A stretch of DNA of 64,000 nucleotides from Acetoanaerobium noterae (GTDB taxonomy: Bacteria; Bacillota; Clostridia; Peptostreptococcales; Filifactoraceae). The DNA is taken from NCBI RefSeq assembly GCF_900168025.1, contig NZ_FUYN01000007.1, forward strand, positions 20,489 through 84,488, read 5' to 3'. The translations under genes were made by a program, and so were the position numbers. A model generated the notes under the pieces. The model was not told the origin of the DNA, did not search any database, and was given only the letters and a program-made list of their open reading frames with translations. Shown here one piece after another: positions 1-10,660 of the stretch (positions within the stretch are counted from its first letter, which is position 1; every line of letters starts with the position of its first letter).

Positions 1-1932
1 GACATGCATGATTTGCTTCAAGAAATAGTCCTGATAGAAAAAATCCATATTAAAAACGCAGTCAAGGAAATACAGGATTCTAATTTTACATTAGCTGTAT
101 TAGAAGAGCACCTTGACTCTATTGCTGATATGGGAACCATAGTCAAATACAAGGCTAATAAGAGCAGCTACAAGATCTATCAGGATAAGCTAAGCTATCT
201 GGCAAATGCCCTCGATATGATACTAGAGCCTAAAACGGATCTAGATAGAAAGCGAGATATTGAGGATGCAGTAGCTGAGCTTGATAGTATAACTAGGAAG
301 GTTGCTCCTATTCAGGATAAATTAACTGAAAGAGAAGAAACGCTTCACAGATATGAGGATTTTCTTGAGAGTATAGAGTATCTCAAGGACATCAATATAG
401 ATGTATGTGCTCTTTCTAGGATGAAGCATTTTAACTATCATATAGGGACGCTTACAAAAGACAAGAGACTAAAGCTAAGAAACAATTATGAGAACATCTC
501 AGCTATTGTACTTCATATAGGAAGCTCTGTAGATGGAGAAGCATATCTGATTTTTTCTCCTGCCCAGCTAGAATATGAAGCTGAAAGGATTTTAAAATCC
601 CTTAACTTCAAAGAAATTCCTCTACCTGCAGAGTTTGAGGGAGTTCCTAGTGAGATTTATCAAAAAATCCAAGATGTTATTATGGATGTGAAGCTAGATA
701 TCGAGGACTTAAAAAGTCAAATCATGCAGCTTAAGAAAGACTACGAGGATAGAGTTGACAGAATTTATTCGAGAGTATTATTAGAAGAACGTATAGAAAA
801 TTTGAAAGACCACGCAGCTATTTCTGAGCATTTCTTTTATTTTTCTGGATGGATTCCAGAAGTGGAAACTGAGAAAATCAAGCAAAAACTAGAAGAGGTA
901 TGTTCTAGAGTAATAGTTGTATTTTCAGAGGTGGATGAGGTTCCTAAAAGAGTGGTTCCACCTACAAAGCTAAAAAACAGCTGGATACTAAAGCCTTTTG
1001 AGCTTCTAGTCAATCTTTATGGGGTGCCCAATTACAAAGAGCTAGATCCTACTATTTTTCTAGGGCTGACTTACTTGATATTATTTGGCGCCATGTTTGG
1101 AGATGTAGGGCAGGGTGCGATATTGTTTTTAGCTGGCTGGATGATTAGGAAAAAGGAATCTCTTAAGACTCCTGGAGAAATTATGCTCAGAATAGGAATT
1201 AGCTCTGTATTCTTTGGCTTTATGTATGGGAGCGTGTTTGGGTTTGAGGAATATCTACCAGCACTTTTAGTACATCCTATAGAAAATATAGATTTTGTAC
1301 TCTATTCATCTATAGTATTTGGAGTAGTGCTACTTCTTATCAGCTTTGGGATATCAATTAGCAATATGCTAAAAATCAAGGAATATGAGCAGGGAGTATT
1401 TGGCAGAAATGGTATTGTAGGATTGCTATTTTATGTAGTGCTTTTAGTTGGGGTTTTGGAGCTTGTATTATCTGACAAAATCATTCCAATTAGCATGCTT
1501 ATAATAGTGGGAATAATACTTCTAGCTATGATGCTATTTAAAAAACCACTTACAGCGCTATTATTTAGGCAGCCTGCTGTATATCACGAAGGCAAGAAGG
1601 AATATTATATTGAGGGTGGATTTGATTTAGTGGAGACACTACTTAGTCTTCTTTCTAACACGATATCCTTTATCAGGGTAGGAGCCTTTGCGTTAAACCA
1701 CGTTGGACTGTTTTTAGCGTTTACAACGATGGCAAATCTAAGCAATAACAGAGCGATAGGAGCTGTCATACTTATTGCTGGAAACATAATTATTATAGGA
1801 CTTGAAGGCCTAATAGTTTTTATCCAAGGTCTAAGATTAGAGTATTATGAATTATTTAGCAAATACTATACAGGAGACGGGATAGCCTATTCTCCATTTA
1901 AGTTAAATTTAGAAACGGAGGAAAGAAAATGA
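1..1932 (+). CDS. ntpI: V-type ATP synthase subunit I (5' partial)
   Basis: Membrane stator subunit (a/I) of the V-type ATPase, which forms the ion half-channels facing the K ring. The N-terminal ~330 residues are soluble and coiled-coil rich (charged heptads at ~80-115 and ~225-260). The rest holds about seven membrane helices, including the family-typical stretch TYLILFGAMFGDVGQG and, near the C-terminus, SNTISFIRVGAFALNHVG with the conserved arginine. The frame is open to base 1. The first ATG at base 4 lies inside what is normally the N-terminal domain, so the true start probably lies just left of the window. It overlaps the next gene by 4 bases (ATGA), which indicates one operon. Confidence 0.93.
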   Translation, partial: DMHDLLQEIVLIEKIHIKNAVKEIQDSNFTLAVLEEHLDSIADMGTIVKYKANKSSYKIYQDKLSYLANALDMILEPKTDLDRKRDIEDAVAELDSITRKVAPIQDKLTEREETLHRYEDFLESIEYLKDINIDVCALSRMKHFNYHIGTLTKDKRLKLRNNYENISAIVLHIGSSVDGEAYLIFSPAQLEYEAERILKSLNFKEIPLPAEFEGVPSEIYQKIQDVIMDVKLDIEDLKSQIMQLKKDYEDRVDRIYSRVLLEERIENLKDHAAISEHFFYFSGWIPEVETEKIKQKLEEVCSRVIVVFSEVDEVPKRVVPPTKLKNSWILKPFELLVNLYGVPNYKELDPTIFLGLTYLILFGAMFGDVGQGAILFLAGWMIRKKESLKTPGEIMLRIGISSVFFGFMYGSVFGFEEYLPALLVHPIENIDFVLYSSIVFGVVLLLISFGISISNMLKIKEYEQGVFGRNGIVGLLFYVVLLVGVLELVLSDKIIPISMLIIVGIILLAMMLFKKPLTALLFRQPAVYHEGKKEYYIEGGFDLVETLLSLLSNTISFIRVGAFALNHVGLFLAFTTMANLSNNRAIGAVILIAGNIIIIGLEGLIVFIQGLRLEYYELFSKYYTGDGIAYSPFKLNLETEERK

Positions 1933-2351
1933 AAATAATACTTGCACTTATGATTTTATTTGTTATGTCTACTATCGCTTTTGGAGTTAAGCTATATGTC
2001 AAAAACGAGCAAAGCTCAGGAAACTTAAAGAAACTCCTTATCGCAAATATCACAGGATTTGCTCCTCTTGCAGCTATGGCTATTTTGTTAATGGTTCCTG
2101 ATTTAGTGTTTGCAGCTACTGAAGGGGCGGCGTCTAGCAGTTCAGGGCTAGGTTATATAGCAGCAGCGTTATCTACAGGGATGGCTACTATAGGAGCTGG
2201 ATATGCAGTTGGAGCGGTTGGTTCGTCAGCTCTAGGTGCTGTATCTGAGGATGAAAAAATTCTTGGTAAGACACTTATTTTCGTAGGTCTAGCAGAAGGT
2301 ATCGCTATTTATGGACTTATTATTTCTATTTTGATTTTAGGAAGACTTTAG
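1929..2351 (+). CDS. ntpK: V-type ATP synthase subunit K (proteolipid ring)
   Basis: Rotor-ring proteolipid of 140 residues. Two hydrophobic segments (residues ~1-24 and ~36-62) precede a classical c-type hairpin (~72-140). The conserved carboxylate is Glu123, in the motif LAEGIAIYG of the last helix. The glutamine seen next to the carboxylate in sodium-pumping V-type rings (TQGxYG type) is not visible here, so the coupling ion cannot be assigned from this motif alone. The start is coupled by ATGA overlap to subunit I, preceded by GGAGG. The length is near the 4-helix bacterial V-type form, but only the second hairpin looks ion-binding. Confidence 0.93.
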   Translation: MKIILALMILFVMSTIAFGVKLYVKNEQSSGNLKKLLIANITGFAPLAAMAILLMVPDLVFAATEGAASSSSGLGYIAAALSTGMATIGAGYAVGAVGSSALGAVSEDEKILGKTLIFVGLAEGIAIYGLIISILILGRL

Positions 2352-2363
2352 GAGTGGATAGAT

Positions 2364-2675
2364 ATGATGAAATCCTTCCTCATCAGTGATAACAGGGATA
2401 CCTATGTAGCTATGAGACTAGCAGGTATAAACGGAGTTATCGTGCATGAAAGAGAAGAAATTTTAGAAGCTATGAAGCAGGCACTAGATGATTCTAGTAT
2501 AGGAATATTAATCCTTACTGAGCTTATTCTTGAAAAAGTAGAAAAGGAAGTTATGTCCCTTAAGCTTCATAGGAAATATCCTTTGATAGTTGAAATTCCA
2601 GATCGTCATGGTCAAAGACGAGATGCAAATTATATTACTAAGCACATCAACGAATCGGTAGGTATAAAAATATAG
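2364..2675 (+). CDS. ntpF: V-type ATP synthase subunit F
   Basis: Small (103 aa) central-stalk subunit F of the V-type ATPase, part of the rotor shaft with subunit D. The family features are visible: a Rossmann-like N-terminus beginning SFLISDNRDTYVAMRLAGI, a central ILILTELI strand, and a C-terminal segment with PLIVEIPDRHG. AGGAG sits 9 bases before the ATG, and a second in-frame ATG follows at once. It lies between K and E here, whereas many V-ATPase operons place F after C, just before A. Confidence 0.88.
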   Translation: MMKSFLISDNRDTYVAMRLAGINGVIVHEREEILEAMKQALDDSSIGILILTELILEKVEKEVMSLKLHRKYPLIVEIPDRHGQRRDANYITKHINESVGIKI

Positions 2676-2685
2676 AGGTGATTAA

Positions 2686-3315
2686 ATGGTAACCTTAGAA
2701 CAAAAACTGAGTTTGTTTAAAAAACTAGTAGATGAGAAGGTTCAAAAAGAGATAGATGAGCAGATATTAAATAAGGATGATGAGATAAAGGATTTTTTGG
2801 AAAAGGAAAAACAGATTTTAGAGTCAAATGCAAATCGTACTAAAAAAGCTGCGATAGAAAGAATTAAAAGACAAAAATCAGAAGCGATTTCTACTATGAT
2901 TCAGCAAGAAAGAAAGCTGTATCTAAAGAAGAACGAGGAAATATTAAGAGATTTGCTTGCAAAGATTGAAGACAAGATAAGAGATTTCATGCAGACAGAT
3001 AAGTATAAGGAGCATATAGAAGCTACTATGCTTACTTCTCTTGAGGCTTTTTCAAGTGAGGAGCATATCTATGTTTCCATCCCACCGACTAACTTTAATA
3101 AAGCAAAGGAAGCGGCAGAGTCAGCTCTTAAAAAAGCAGGGTTTGAAAATTACACAATAATTGAAGCAGAGCTTAATTATATAGGAGGCTTTGTACTGGA
3201 AAACGAAAGACAGACTATAAGACTTAACAAGACCTTTGCAGAGGCTCTATATCTAAAAAGGGAAGACCTAGGGCAGATGCTTCACGATGCTATAAGAAGA
3301 GGTGAGACTCTATGA
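2686..3315 (+). CDS. ntpE: V-type ATP synthase subunit E
   Basis: Peripheral-stalk subunit E (209 aa) that tethers the catalytic head to subunit I. The N-terminal half is highly charged alpha-helix or coiled coil rich in Lys and Glu (residues ~1-100). The C-terminal half is a globular domain ending ALYLKREDLGQMLHDAI. A GAGGTG motif lies just upstream of the ATG. It overlaps subunit A by four bases. In most V-ATPase operons subunit C follows E, but here E runs straight into A. Confidence 0.9.
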   Translation: MVTLEQKLSLFKKLVDEKVQKEIDEQILNKDDEIKDFLEKEKQILESNANRTKKAAIERIKRQKSEAISTMIQQERKLYLKKNEEILRDLLAKIEDKIRDFMQTDKYKEHIEATMLTSLEAFSSEEHIYVSIPPTNFNKAKEAAESALKKAGFENYTIIEAELNYIGGFVLENERQTIRLNKTFAEALYLKREDLGQMLHDAIRRGETL

Positions 3316-5096
3316 TGGAAAAAACAGCTATTACTATTTCCGTCAATGGTCCTGTTGTAGGGGCAAAAAACATGACAGGATTTAAAGTAAGAGAGATGGT
3401 TATGGTAGGAGAAAAGAAGCTTCTAGGCGAAGTTATTTCTCTAGATGGGGATACAGGGACTATTCAGGTTTATGAAGAAACCGAGGGACTAAAATCTGGA
3501 GAAAACGTATATTCAACAGGAAACCCTCTATCTCTTACTCTTGGACCTGGTATGATAGGAAATGTATTTGATGGGATTCAGCGTCCGCTTGAGGCTATAG
3601 AAAAAATATCAGGTGGGTTTATAGCAGAAGGAATAGGACTTTTATCTTTGGACAAGGAAAAGCTCTGGGATGTAACTATTCTAGTATCAGAAGATGATTA
3701 CGTGGAAAGCGGCGAAATCTATGCTACAGTTCAGGAGACTTCTCTTATAGTTCATAAATTGCTAATTCCACCAGGAGTAAGCGGAAACTTGAAAGATGTG
3801 AAGCCTTCTGGCCAGTATACTATCGATGAGGTAGTTGCTACTGTTTCATGTAGTGATAGGATGTATCCGCTTAAGCTTCATCAGGTGTGGCCAGTAAGAG
3901 AAGCTAGACCTGTAAAGGAAAGAATGGCTATAGATAGGTTGTTAATCACTGGGCAAAGGGTTCTTGATATTTTCTTTCCTATAGCAAAGGGAGGAACTGC
4001 GGCTCTTCCTGGAGGTTTTGGAACAGGAAAAACTATGACTCAGCACCAGCTAGCAAAATGGTCAGATGCAGACATAATAGTCTATATAGGCTGTGGTGAG
4101 CGTGGAAATGAAATCACTGAGGTACTAGAGGATTTTCCTAAGCTAATTGACCCTCGTTCTGGAAAGCCGCTTATGGAGAGAACTATATTAATTGCAAATA
4201 CCTCTAACATGCCAGTTGCGGCTAGAGAGGCGAGCATATATACAGGAATTACTATGGCTGAGTATTTTAGAGATATGGGGTACCATGTTGCCATAATGGC
4301 AGACTCTACATCTAGATGGGCTGAGGCTCTTCGTGAGATTTCAGGACGTCTTGAAGAGATGCCAGCAGAGGAAGGCTACCCAGCTTATCTTCCTTCTAGA
4401 CTAGCTCAGTTTTATGAAAGAGCAGGCTTTGTAAGAAGCTTATCAGGAGTAGAAGGCTCTGTTACTATTATCGGTGCAGTATCACCTCCTGGAGGAGATT
4501 TCTCGGAGCCAGTAACAGAAAACACAAAGCGTTTTGTAAATGCGTTTTTAGCTCTAGATAGAAAGCTAGCTTATGCTAGGCACTATCCTGCTATAGGATA
4601 TCTTACTAGCTACAGTGGATACAGCAAATCTCTTCGTAACTGGTACTATGAAAATGTAAGCGAGGATGTACTGGAAATAAGAGAAAAGATGCTCTTTATC
4701 TTGCATGAGGAAGAAAAGCTTAACTCTATAGTTCAGCTAGTAGGCGAAGATGTGCTTCCTGATGACCAGAGGCTTACACTAGAAATTGCAAAGGTTATAA
4801 AAAGAGGATTTTTACAGCAAAATGCAATGCATAAGGACGATACCTTTGTGCCGATTATCAAGCAGTATGAGATGCTAAAGGTAATCTACCATCTTCATAC
4901 TAGAGCACTTGCGGCTGTAAAAGCAAACCTGCCGTTATCTGAAATCAGAAATCCTGAGATTTTTGATGAGGTTGTAAAGATGAAATACACAGTGCCAAAT
5001 GAGGATTTATCGCTGATAGACGATCTTCATTATCGTATTGATTCGTATTTTGATGAATTAGCTACTAGATACGCATCGATTACGGAGGTGATATAG
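3312..5096 (+). CDS. ntpA: V-type ATP synthase catalytic subunit A
   Basis: Catalytic subunit (594 aa, the usual length) of the V1 head. The P-loop GGFGTGKT is at residues ~234-241. It is preceded by the long non-homologous insertion typical of A subunits (~110-190) and followed by GCGERGNE and the [22 protein letters not shown] signature. Its ATG overlaps the TGA of subunit E, and a second ATG follows immediately. The start is supported by GAGGTGAGACTC upstream. There are no missing catalytic residues, so the enzyme should be functional. Confidence 0.97.
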   Translation: MMEKTAITISVNGPVVGAKNMTGFKVREMVMVGEKKLLGEVISLDGDTGTIQVYEETEGLKSGENVYSTGNPLSLTLGPGMIGNVFDGIQRPLEAIEKISGGFIAEGIGLLSLDKEKLWDVTILVSEDDYVESGEIYATVQETSLIVHKLLIPPGVSGNLKDVKPSGQYTIDEVVATVSCSDRMYPLKLHQVWPVREARPVKERMAIDRLLITGQRVLDIFFPIAKGGTAALPGGFGTGKTMTQHQLAKWSDADIIVYIGCGERGNEITEVLEDFPKLIDPRSGKPLMERTILIANTSNMPVAAREASIYTGITMAEYFRDMGYHVAIMADSTSRWAEALREISGRLEEMPAEEGYPAYLPSRLAQFYERAGFVRSLSGVEGSVTIIGAVSPPGGDFSEPVTENTKRFVNAFLALDRKLAYARHYPAIGYLTSYSGYSKSLRNWYYENVSEDVLEIREKMLFILHEEEKLNSIVQLVGEDVLPDDQRLTLEIAKVIKRGFLQQNAMHKDDTFVPIIKQYEMLKVIYHLHTRALAAVKANLPLSEIRNPEIFDEVVKMKYTVPNEDLSLIDDLHYRIDSYFDELATRYASITEVI

Positions 5097-6470
5097 ATGA
5101 ATACAAAGGAATATTTGAAGCTAGATACTGTTGTAGGCTCGCTTATATCTCTTTCGGGAGCTGAGGATGTAGCCTACGGTGAGATTATAGATATAGTAGT
5201 AGATGGAAAAAACAAAAGAAAAGGCAAGGTAGTTATGGTAGATGAAAAAGCTATCATAGCTCAGGTATTTCAAGGCACTCAAGGAATATCCACAGAAAAT
5301 ACCTCAGTGAGATTTACAGGACATCCCCTAGAAATTCCGCTATCTAAAGATATTCTAGGCAGAACATTTAATGGAATAGGGATGCCAGTGGATGACGGAC
5401 CACAGGTATATAGCAGTAAAAAGCACAATGTAAACGGTAGACCTATGAATCCGATTTCTAGACGTTACCCTAGAAACTATCTGGAAACTGGGATATCAGC
5501 TATTGATTCACTTATGACTCTTATAAGAGGACAAAAGCTTCCTATATTTTCTGGAAATGGAATGCCGCACAATGAACTTGCGGCTCAGATAGCAAGGCAG
5601 GCTAGGGTAAGAGGAGAAGAAGAAAACTTTGCTATAGTATTTGCAGCTATGGGTGTAAAGCACGATGATGCAGATTATTTTAGAAAGAGCTTTGAATCTT
5701 CGGGAGTGCTAGAAAGAGTTGTAATGTATTTGAACCTAGCTGACGAGCCTGTAGTTGAGCGTATTACTACACCTAGATGTGCACTTACTGCGGCTGAATA
5801 TTTAGCCTATGAAGAGGGCATGCATATTCTAGTTATCATGACTGATATGACAAGCTACGGAGAGGCGCTTCGTGAGATATCCTCTGCTAGAGAAGAGGTG
5901 CCTAGTAGAAAGGGCTATCCTGGATATCTATATAGTGACCTTGCTCAGCTTTATGAGCGTGCAGGAATGCTAGATGGAGCAAAGGGCTCTGTAACTCTTC
6001 TTCCAATACTCACTATGCCAAATGACGATATAACCCATCCTATTCCCGACCTTTCTGGATATATCACAGAAGGACAGATAGTACTATCAAGGGATTTATA
6101 TCAGAAAAATATTTATCCGCCTATTAATATCTTACCTTCGCTTTCACGTCTTATGAAGGATGGTATAGGAGAAGGCATGACAAGAGCTGACCACGATGAG
6201 GTTTCATCTCAGCTGTTTTCTTCGTATTCTAGAGTGCAAGAAGTAAGGAGCCTTTCTCAAATTATAGGAGAAGAAGATCTTTCTGATATAGACCAGAAAT
6301 TTATGGAATTTGGAAGGCAGTTTGAAACTAGATTCTTGTCTCAGGACATAGATGAAAGTAGAAGCATTGAGGAGACTCTAGATATAGCCTGGGAAGTGCT
6401 AAGAGTACTGCCAAAAGAAGAATTAGAGCGTATTTCACCTGAATTCATAGATAAATACTATGGGAGCTGA
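5097..6470 (+). CDS. ntpB: V-type ATP synthase subunit B
   Basis: Non-catalytic nucleotide-binding B subunit (457 aa) that alternates with A in the hexameric head. The P-loop is degenerate, as normal for B subunits ([19 protein letters not shown] at ~155-175). The family signatures [30 protein letters not shown] and [22 protein letters not shown] are present in full. The ATG directly abuts the stop of A, with GGAGGTGATATAG as the ribosome binding site. It is co-transcribed with its neighbours. Confidence 0.97.
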   Translation: MNTKEYLKLDTVVGSLISLSGAEDVAYGEIIDIVVDGKNKRKGKVVMVDEKAIIAQVFQGTQGISTENTSVRFTGHPLEIPLSKDILGRTFNGIGMPVDDGPQVYSSKKHNVNGRPMNPISRRYPRNYLETGISAIDSLMTLIRGQKLPIFSGNGMPHNELAAQIARQARVRGEEENFAIVFAAMGVKHDDADYFRKSFESSGVLERVVMYLNLADEPVVERITTPRCALTAAEYLAYEEGMHILVIMTDMTSYGEALREISSAREEVPSRKGYPGYLYSDLAQLYERAGMLDGAKGSVTLLPILTMPNDDITHPIPDLSGYITEGQIVLSRDLYQKNIYPPINILPSLSRLMKDGIGEGMTRADHDEVSSQLFSSYSRVQEVRSLSQIIGEEDLSDIDQKFMEFGRQFETRFLSQDIDESRSIEETLDIAWEVLRVLPKEELERISPEFIDKYYGS

Positions 6471-6475
6471 TGTAA

Positions 6476-7087
6476 ATGTCACAAGAATTTACTCCTACAA
6501 AAGCTAATTTATTGAAGTCTAAGGATGCCCTTGATTTTTCTAAAAAAGGATTTTCTTTGCTAGATAAGAAAAGAACCGTACTGATTCGAGAAGTAATGGG
6601 GCTAGTTGAAAAAGCAAATGAAATTCAAAAATTAGTTGAGGAAAAGTTTGAAGAAGGATATAGAGCTCTTCAGGTCGTAAATATGACTATAGGAATCAAT
6701 AATGTGCAAGAGATTGCTCTTTCTATACCAAAGGATGAGACCTTTGAAATTTTGTACCGCAGTATCATGGGATTAGAAGTCCCTACTGTAGAGTATGAAA
6801 AAAAAGAAGACCATCCGACCTACAGCTTTTATCGTACGAACCCTGCTATGGATATTGCGGCAAAAAAATTTCTAGAAATAAAATATTTAATTTATGAATT
6901 AGCAGAGATAGAAAATGCCGTTTACAAGATAGCAATGGAGATTAAAAAAACCGGCAAAAGGGCTAATGCACTGGATAAGATACAGATTCCACGATATGAA
7001 GAAGCAGTCAAATATATCCAAGATGTACTAGAGGAAAAAGAGCGTGAAGATTTTTTTAGATTAAAAAAAGTTAAAGATAGGTTTTAA
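6476..7087 (+). CDS. ntpD: V-type ATP synthase subunit D
   Basis: Central rotor shaft subunit D (203 aa), which transmits torque between the A/B head and the K ring. It is mostly alpha-helical: the N-terminus PTKANLLKSKDALDFSKKGFSLLDKKR and the C-terminal half, with RANALDKIQIPRYEEAVKYI, form the antiparallel coiled coil and the RxNALE-like family motif. It starts 5 bases after subunit B. This is the last recognisable ATPase gene of the operon. Confidence 0.94.
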   Translation: MSQEFTPTKANLLKSKDALDFSKKGFSLLDKKRTVLIREVMGLVEKANEIQKLVEEKFEEGYRALQVVNMTIGINNVQEIALSIPKDETFEILYRSIMGLEVPTVEYEKKEDHPTYSFYRTNPAMDIAAKKFLEIKYLIYELAEIENAVYKIAMEIKKTGKRANALDKIQIPRYEEAVKYIQDVLEEKEREDFFRLKKVKDRF

Positions 7088-7113
7088 ACCTTCGATTTTG
7101 TGGTAAATAATAT

Positions 7114-7160
7114 CTAACCAGTAAAATTTCTAACGTAAACTTAACGCACTTACTGGTTAG
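7114..7160. repeat. 11-bp perfect inverted repeat before hpf
   Basis: CTAACCAGTAA at 7114-7124 is the exact reverse complement of TTACTGGTTAG at 7150-7160, with a 25-base loop. The right arm ends 28 bases before the chosen hpf start. There is no T-run after it, so it is not a typical terminator. It could be a leader hairpin or a protein-binding palindrome between the ATPase operon and hpf. Confidence 0.6.
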
Positions 7161-7187
7161 TATATGCAATTGAAGGGAGAGGCTTTT

Positions 7188-7724
7188 ATGAGAGTTATCC
7201 TAAGCGGCAAGCAAATCGATGTTACAGAGGCAATGAGAAATTCAATTGATACAAAACTCTCAAGACTGGATAAGTATTTTAACGAAGAGGTGACAGCAAA
7301 AGTAACTGCTAGTGTATTTAGAAACCTTCACAAAATTGAGGTAACGCTACCTGTAGGAAAAACTGTTATGAGAGCAGAGGCTGTTGATACAGATTTATAT
7401 AACGCGACTGATATCGTAGTTGATAAATTAGGCAGACAGATTCGTAAGCATAAGACAAAATTAATGGATAGAGGCAACGATACCATTAGATTTGAAAATA
7501 TCGAAGCTTATATTCCTAGAGAAGAGGAGAAGGAAGAAGAACTTCACGGCAAGATTGTAAAGAGAAAGAGATTTGGTTTTAGACCTATGTCAGAGGAGGA
7601 AGCTATACTTCAAATGGAGCTACTTGGACATAATTTCTTTGTATTTACAAGTGCTGAAACAGATGCCATTACTGTTATTTATAAGAGAAAAGACGGTAAC
7701 TACGGTATCTTGGAACCAGAGTAA
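7188..7724 (+). CDS. hpf: Ribosome hibernation promoting factor, long form
   Basis: Long-form HPF (178 aa). The N-terminal ~100 residues are the ribosome-binding YfiA/RaiA fold (RVILSGKQIDVTEAMRNSIDTK, then the basic KLGRQIRKHKTKL). A linker leads to the C-terminal dimerisation domain (~120-178, with RKRFGFRPMSEEEAILQMELLGHNFFVF) that joins two ribosomes into 100S particles in Firmicutes. The frame is open to an earlier ATG at 7164, but AGGGAGAGG sits correctly before the ATG at 7188, so that start is preferred. It is followed by its own terminator. Confidence 0.95.
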   Translation: MRVILSGKQIDVTEAMRNSIDTKLSRLDKYFNEEVTAKVTASVFRNLHKIEVTLPVGKTVMRAEAVDTDLYNATDIVVDKLGRQIRKHKTKLMDRGNDTIRFENIEAYIPREEEKEEELHGKIVKRKRFGFRPMSEEEAILQMELLGHNFFVFTSAETDAITVIYKRKDGNYGILEPE

Positions 7725-7760
7725 AATATTAACCAAAAGGTTTATATAAAGGGTGAGCTT

Positions 7761-7794
7761 ACTAAAAGAGGAACGAGAGTTCCTCTTTTTTAGT
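7761..7794 (+). terminator. Rho-independent terminator after hpf
   Basis: The stem AAAAGAGGAAC / GTTCCTCTTTT with a GAGA loop is followed by two more T residues. It is placed 40 bases after the hpf stop and before the secA promoter. Confidence 0.85.
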
Positions 7795-7853
7795 GAAAAA
7801 ATTTAGAAAATATTACAAAATGGTAAAGATTGTGGAGACTTTGTATGATAGAT

Positions 7854-7881
7854 TTCACAAAATTATTTTATGTGATATACT
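7854..7881 (+). promoter_or_regulatory. Probable sigma-A promoter for secA
   Basis: TTCACA (7854-7859), a 16-base spacer and TATACT (7876-7881), about 85 bases before the secA start and after the hpf terminator. Confidence 0.55.
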
Positions 7882-7966
7882 AAAATGTAGCGAATTAGAC
7901 AGTAATTTCAGATTGAGATAGTATGAATATGTAATGTAAAAAAGATTAAGAAAAGAGGTATTTTAC

Positions 7967-10660
7967 TTGGGATTTTTCGATAATTATCTAACCAAAAAAG
8001 AAATTAAGGCCTTACAAAAATCAGTAGATATCATAAACTCATTAGAGGATAGCATTGTTAAGCTTACGGATGCAGAGCTTACAGGCAAAACTCAAGAATT
8101 TATGAAAAGATATGAAAATGGGGAGACACTAGATCAGCTTCTTCCAGAGGCTTTTGCAGTTGCTAGAGAAGCATCAAAGCGTGTACTAGGTATGAGACAC
8201 TATGATGTACAGCTTATGGGTGGTATGGTTCTTCATCAAGGACGTATAGCTGAGATGAGAACTGGAGAAGGTAAAACCCTAGTTGCGACTCTTCCAGTAT
8301 ATCTTAATGCTCTTTCAAAAGAGGGAGTACATGTAGTAACAGTAAACGACTACCTTGCAAAAAGAGATATGGAGTGGATGAGCAAGCTTTATAACTTTCT
8401 AGGGCTTACTACTGGGGTTATACTTCATGGAATCACTCCAGACCAAAGAAGAAATGCATACAATGCAGATATAACTTACGGAACAAACAACGAGTTTGGA
8501 TTTGACTATCTAAGAGATAACATGGTAATTTACAAATCTCAAATGGTTCAAAGACCTCTTAATTATGCTATCGTAGATGAGGTCGACTCTATACTAGTGG
8601 ATGAGGCAAGAACTCCTCTTATCATTTCTGGTCAGGGAGATAAATCTACTGCACTTTACACTATGGCAGATAGCTTTATTCGTATGCTAAGAAATGAAAC
8701 AGATTATGTTATAGATGAAAAAGGAAATTCAGTTGCACTTAATGAATCAGGCGTAGAAAAAGCAGAGAAATTCTTTGCAGTTGAAAATATAACAGATATA
8801 GCAAATATGGAAACCTATCACCATATCAATCAGGCGCTAAGAGCTCACACTATGATGAAAAGAGACGTGGATTACGTAGTAAAAGACGGAGAGATTATCA
8901 TAGTAGATGAATTTACTGGACGTCTTATGTTTGGACGTAGATATTCAGAAGGACTTCATCAAGCTATTGAGGCTAAAGAAGGGCTGAAGGTTCAAAGAGA
9001 ATCAAAAACTCTTGCAACTATAACTTTCCAGAACTATTTTAGAATGTACAAAAAACTTTCTGGTATGACTGGTACGGCAAAAACTGAGGAAGAGGAATTT
9101 AAGTCTATTTACAGAATGGACGTTGTTCAAATTCCTACCAATAAGCCAGTTGTCCGTGAAGATATGGACGATGTAGTATACAAAACTGAGGCTGCAAAAT
9201 ATAAGTTTGCAGTTGATGAAATAGAAGAAAGACATAAAAATGGACAACCTATTCTAGTGGGTACTATTTCAATAGAAGATTCAGAGATGCTATCTGATAT
9301 GCTTAAAAAACGTGGTATTCGTCACGAGGTTCTTAATGCAAAGAACCACGAAAAAGAGGCAGAAATAGTAGCTCAAGCAGGGCGCTTTGGACAGGTTACT
9401 ATAGCTACAAACATGGCGGGGAGAGGGACTGACATCATCCTAGGTGGTAACCCTGAGTTTATGACAGTAAAAGAAATGAAAAGACTCGGTTATGCAGATG
9501 AAATCATCACTCAAGCTAGTGGGTTTGGCTATACTGAGGATGAAGAAATAAGAGAAGCGAGAGAAAAATATCACTCAATTCTAGAAGAAAAGAAAGAAGA
9601 ATTAAAGGAAGAGCAAGATAAAGTAAGAGAAGCTGGAGGACTTTGCATCATAGGTACGGAGCGTCATGAGTCAAGACGTATAGACAACCAGCTTAGAGGT
9701 CGTGCAGGAAGACAAGGAGACCCTGGTACATCTAGATTCTTTATATCTCTAGAAGATGAGCTGATGAGACTATTTGGCAGTGACAGACTTATGGCTATGG
9801 TAGAAAAAATAGGTATGGACGACGATATGCCTATCGAGCACAAGATGCTGTCTAAATCTATAGAGGGAGCTCAGAAAAAAGTAGAGGGCAAGAACTTCTC
9901 TATACGTAAGCACGTACTTCAGTATGACGATGTTATGAATAAACAAAGAGAAATCATCTACAAGGAAAGAAGAAATGTACTTGAAGGTGAAGATGTTCAT
10001 TCAGAAATCCTAGATATGATAGATAAAACTATAGACAAAGTGCTAAGCTATTACATTCCTGAAGGTTCATATCCAGAATCATGGGATTTAAAAGCACTAG
10101 AAGAAAGATTTGTAAACATCTTCCATCCAGACAAAAAAGTCGAAGTAGGCAATGTTGAAGATTTAACTAAAGAGAGCTTAAAGGAAATAATCAAAAATGA
10201 AGCGCTTAGACTATATGATGAAAAAGAAAAATTAGTAGGCGAAGAGCGTATGCGTGAGCTTGAGCGTATTATTCTGCTTCAGGTAGTAGATTCTAAGTGG
10301 ATGGATCATATAGATGCTATGGATCAGCTAAGACAAGGTATAGGGCTAAGAGCGATAGGACAGGAAGACCCTGTAAGAGCTTACCAAATTGAAGGCTTTG
10401 ATATGTTTGATGAAATGATTCAGTCTATTCAGGAAGAGACACTAAACTATATCTACGGCTTCCAAGTGAGAATTGAGGCTCAACCTATAGAGCGTAAGCA
10501 AATGGTAGATATGGATAAGCTTGAGCAAAAAGGTGGCTCTGAGACTGAAGAAGAAGGACCAAAGCAAATTAAAACAGACAAGGTAGTGGGCAGAAATGAT
10601 TTATGTCCATGTGGAAGTGGCAAAAAATACAAAAAATGCTGCGGAAAGGATAGGGTTTAA
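7967..10660 (+). CDS. secA: Protein translocase ATPase SecA
   Basis: Motor ATPase (897 aa) of the Sec pathway, which drives preproteins through SecYEG at the inner face of the membrane. Walker A MRTGEGKT is at residues 97-104. The [16 protein letters not shown] motif, the helicase motif [25 protein letters not shown] and the C-terminal SEC-C zinc motif [18 protein letters not shown] are all present. The start is TTG at 7967, supported by AGAGG 8 bases upstream. The stop abuts the first codon of prfB, so secA and prfB are translationally adjacent, a common Firmicutes pairing. Confidence 0.98.
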   Translation: MGFFDNYLTKKEIKALQKSVDIINSLEDSIVKLTDAELTGKTQEFMKRYENGETLDQLLPEAFAVAREASKRVLGMRHYDVQLMGGMVLHQGRIAEMRTGEGKTLVATLPVYLNALSKEGVHVVTVNDYLAKRDMEWMSKLYNFLGLTTGVILHGITPDQRRNAYNADITYGTNNEFGFDYLRDNMVIYKSQMVQRPLNYAIVDEVDSILVDEARTPLIISGQGDKSTALYTMADSFIRMLRNETDYVIDEKGNSVALNESGVEKAEKFFAVENITDIANMETYHHINQALRAHTMMKRDVDYVVKDGEIIIVDEFTGRLMFGRRYSEGLHQAIEAKEGLKVQRESKTLATITFQNYFRMYKKLSGMTGTAKTEEEEFKSIYRMDVVQIPTNKPVVREDMDDVVYKTEAAKYKFAVDEIEERHKNGQPILVGTISIEDSEMLSDMLKKRGIRHEVLNAKNHEKEAEIVAQAGRFGQVTIATNMAGRGTDIILGGNPEFMTVKEMKRLGYADEIITQASGFGYTEDEEIREAREKYHSILEEKKEELKEEQDKVREAGGLCIIGTERHESRRIDNQLRGRAGRQGDPGTSRFFISLEDELMRLFGSDRLMAMVEKIGMDDDMPIEHKMLSKSIEGAQKKVEGKNFSIRKHVLQYDDVMNKQREIIYKERRNVLEGEDVHSEILDMIDKTIDKVLSYYIPEGSYPESWDLKALEERFVNIFHPDKKVEVGNVEDLTKESLKEIIKNEALRLYDEKEKLVGEERMRELERIILLQVVDSKWMDHIDAMDQLRQGIGLRAIGQEDPVRAYQIEGFDMFDEMIQSIQEETLNYIYGFQVRIEAQPIERKQMVDMDKLEQKGGSETEEEGPKQIKTDKVVGRNDLCPCGSGKKYKKCCGKDRV

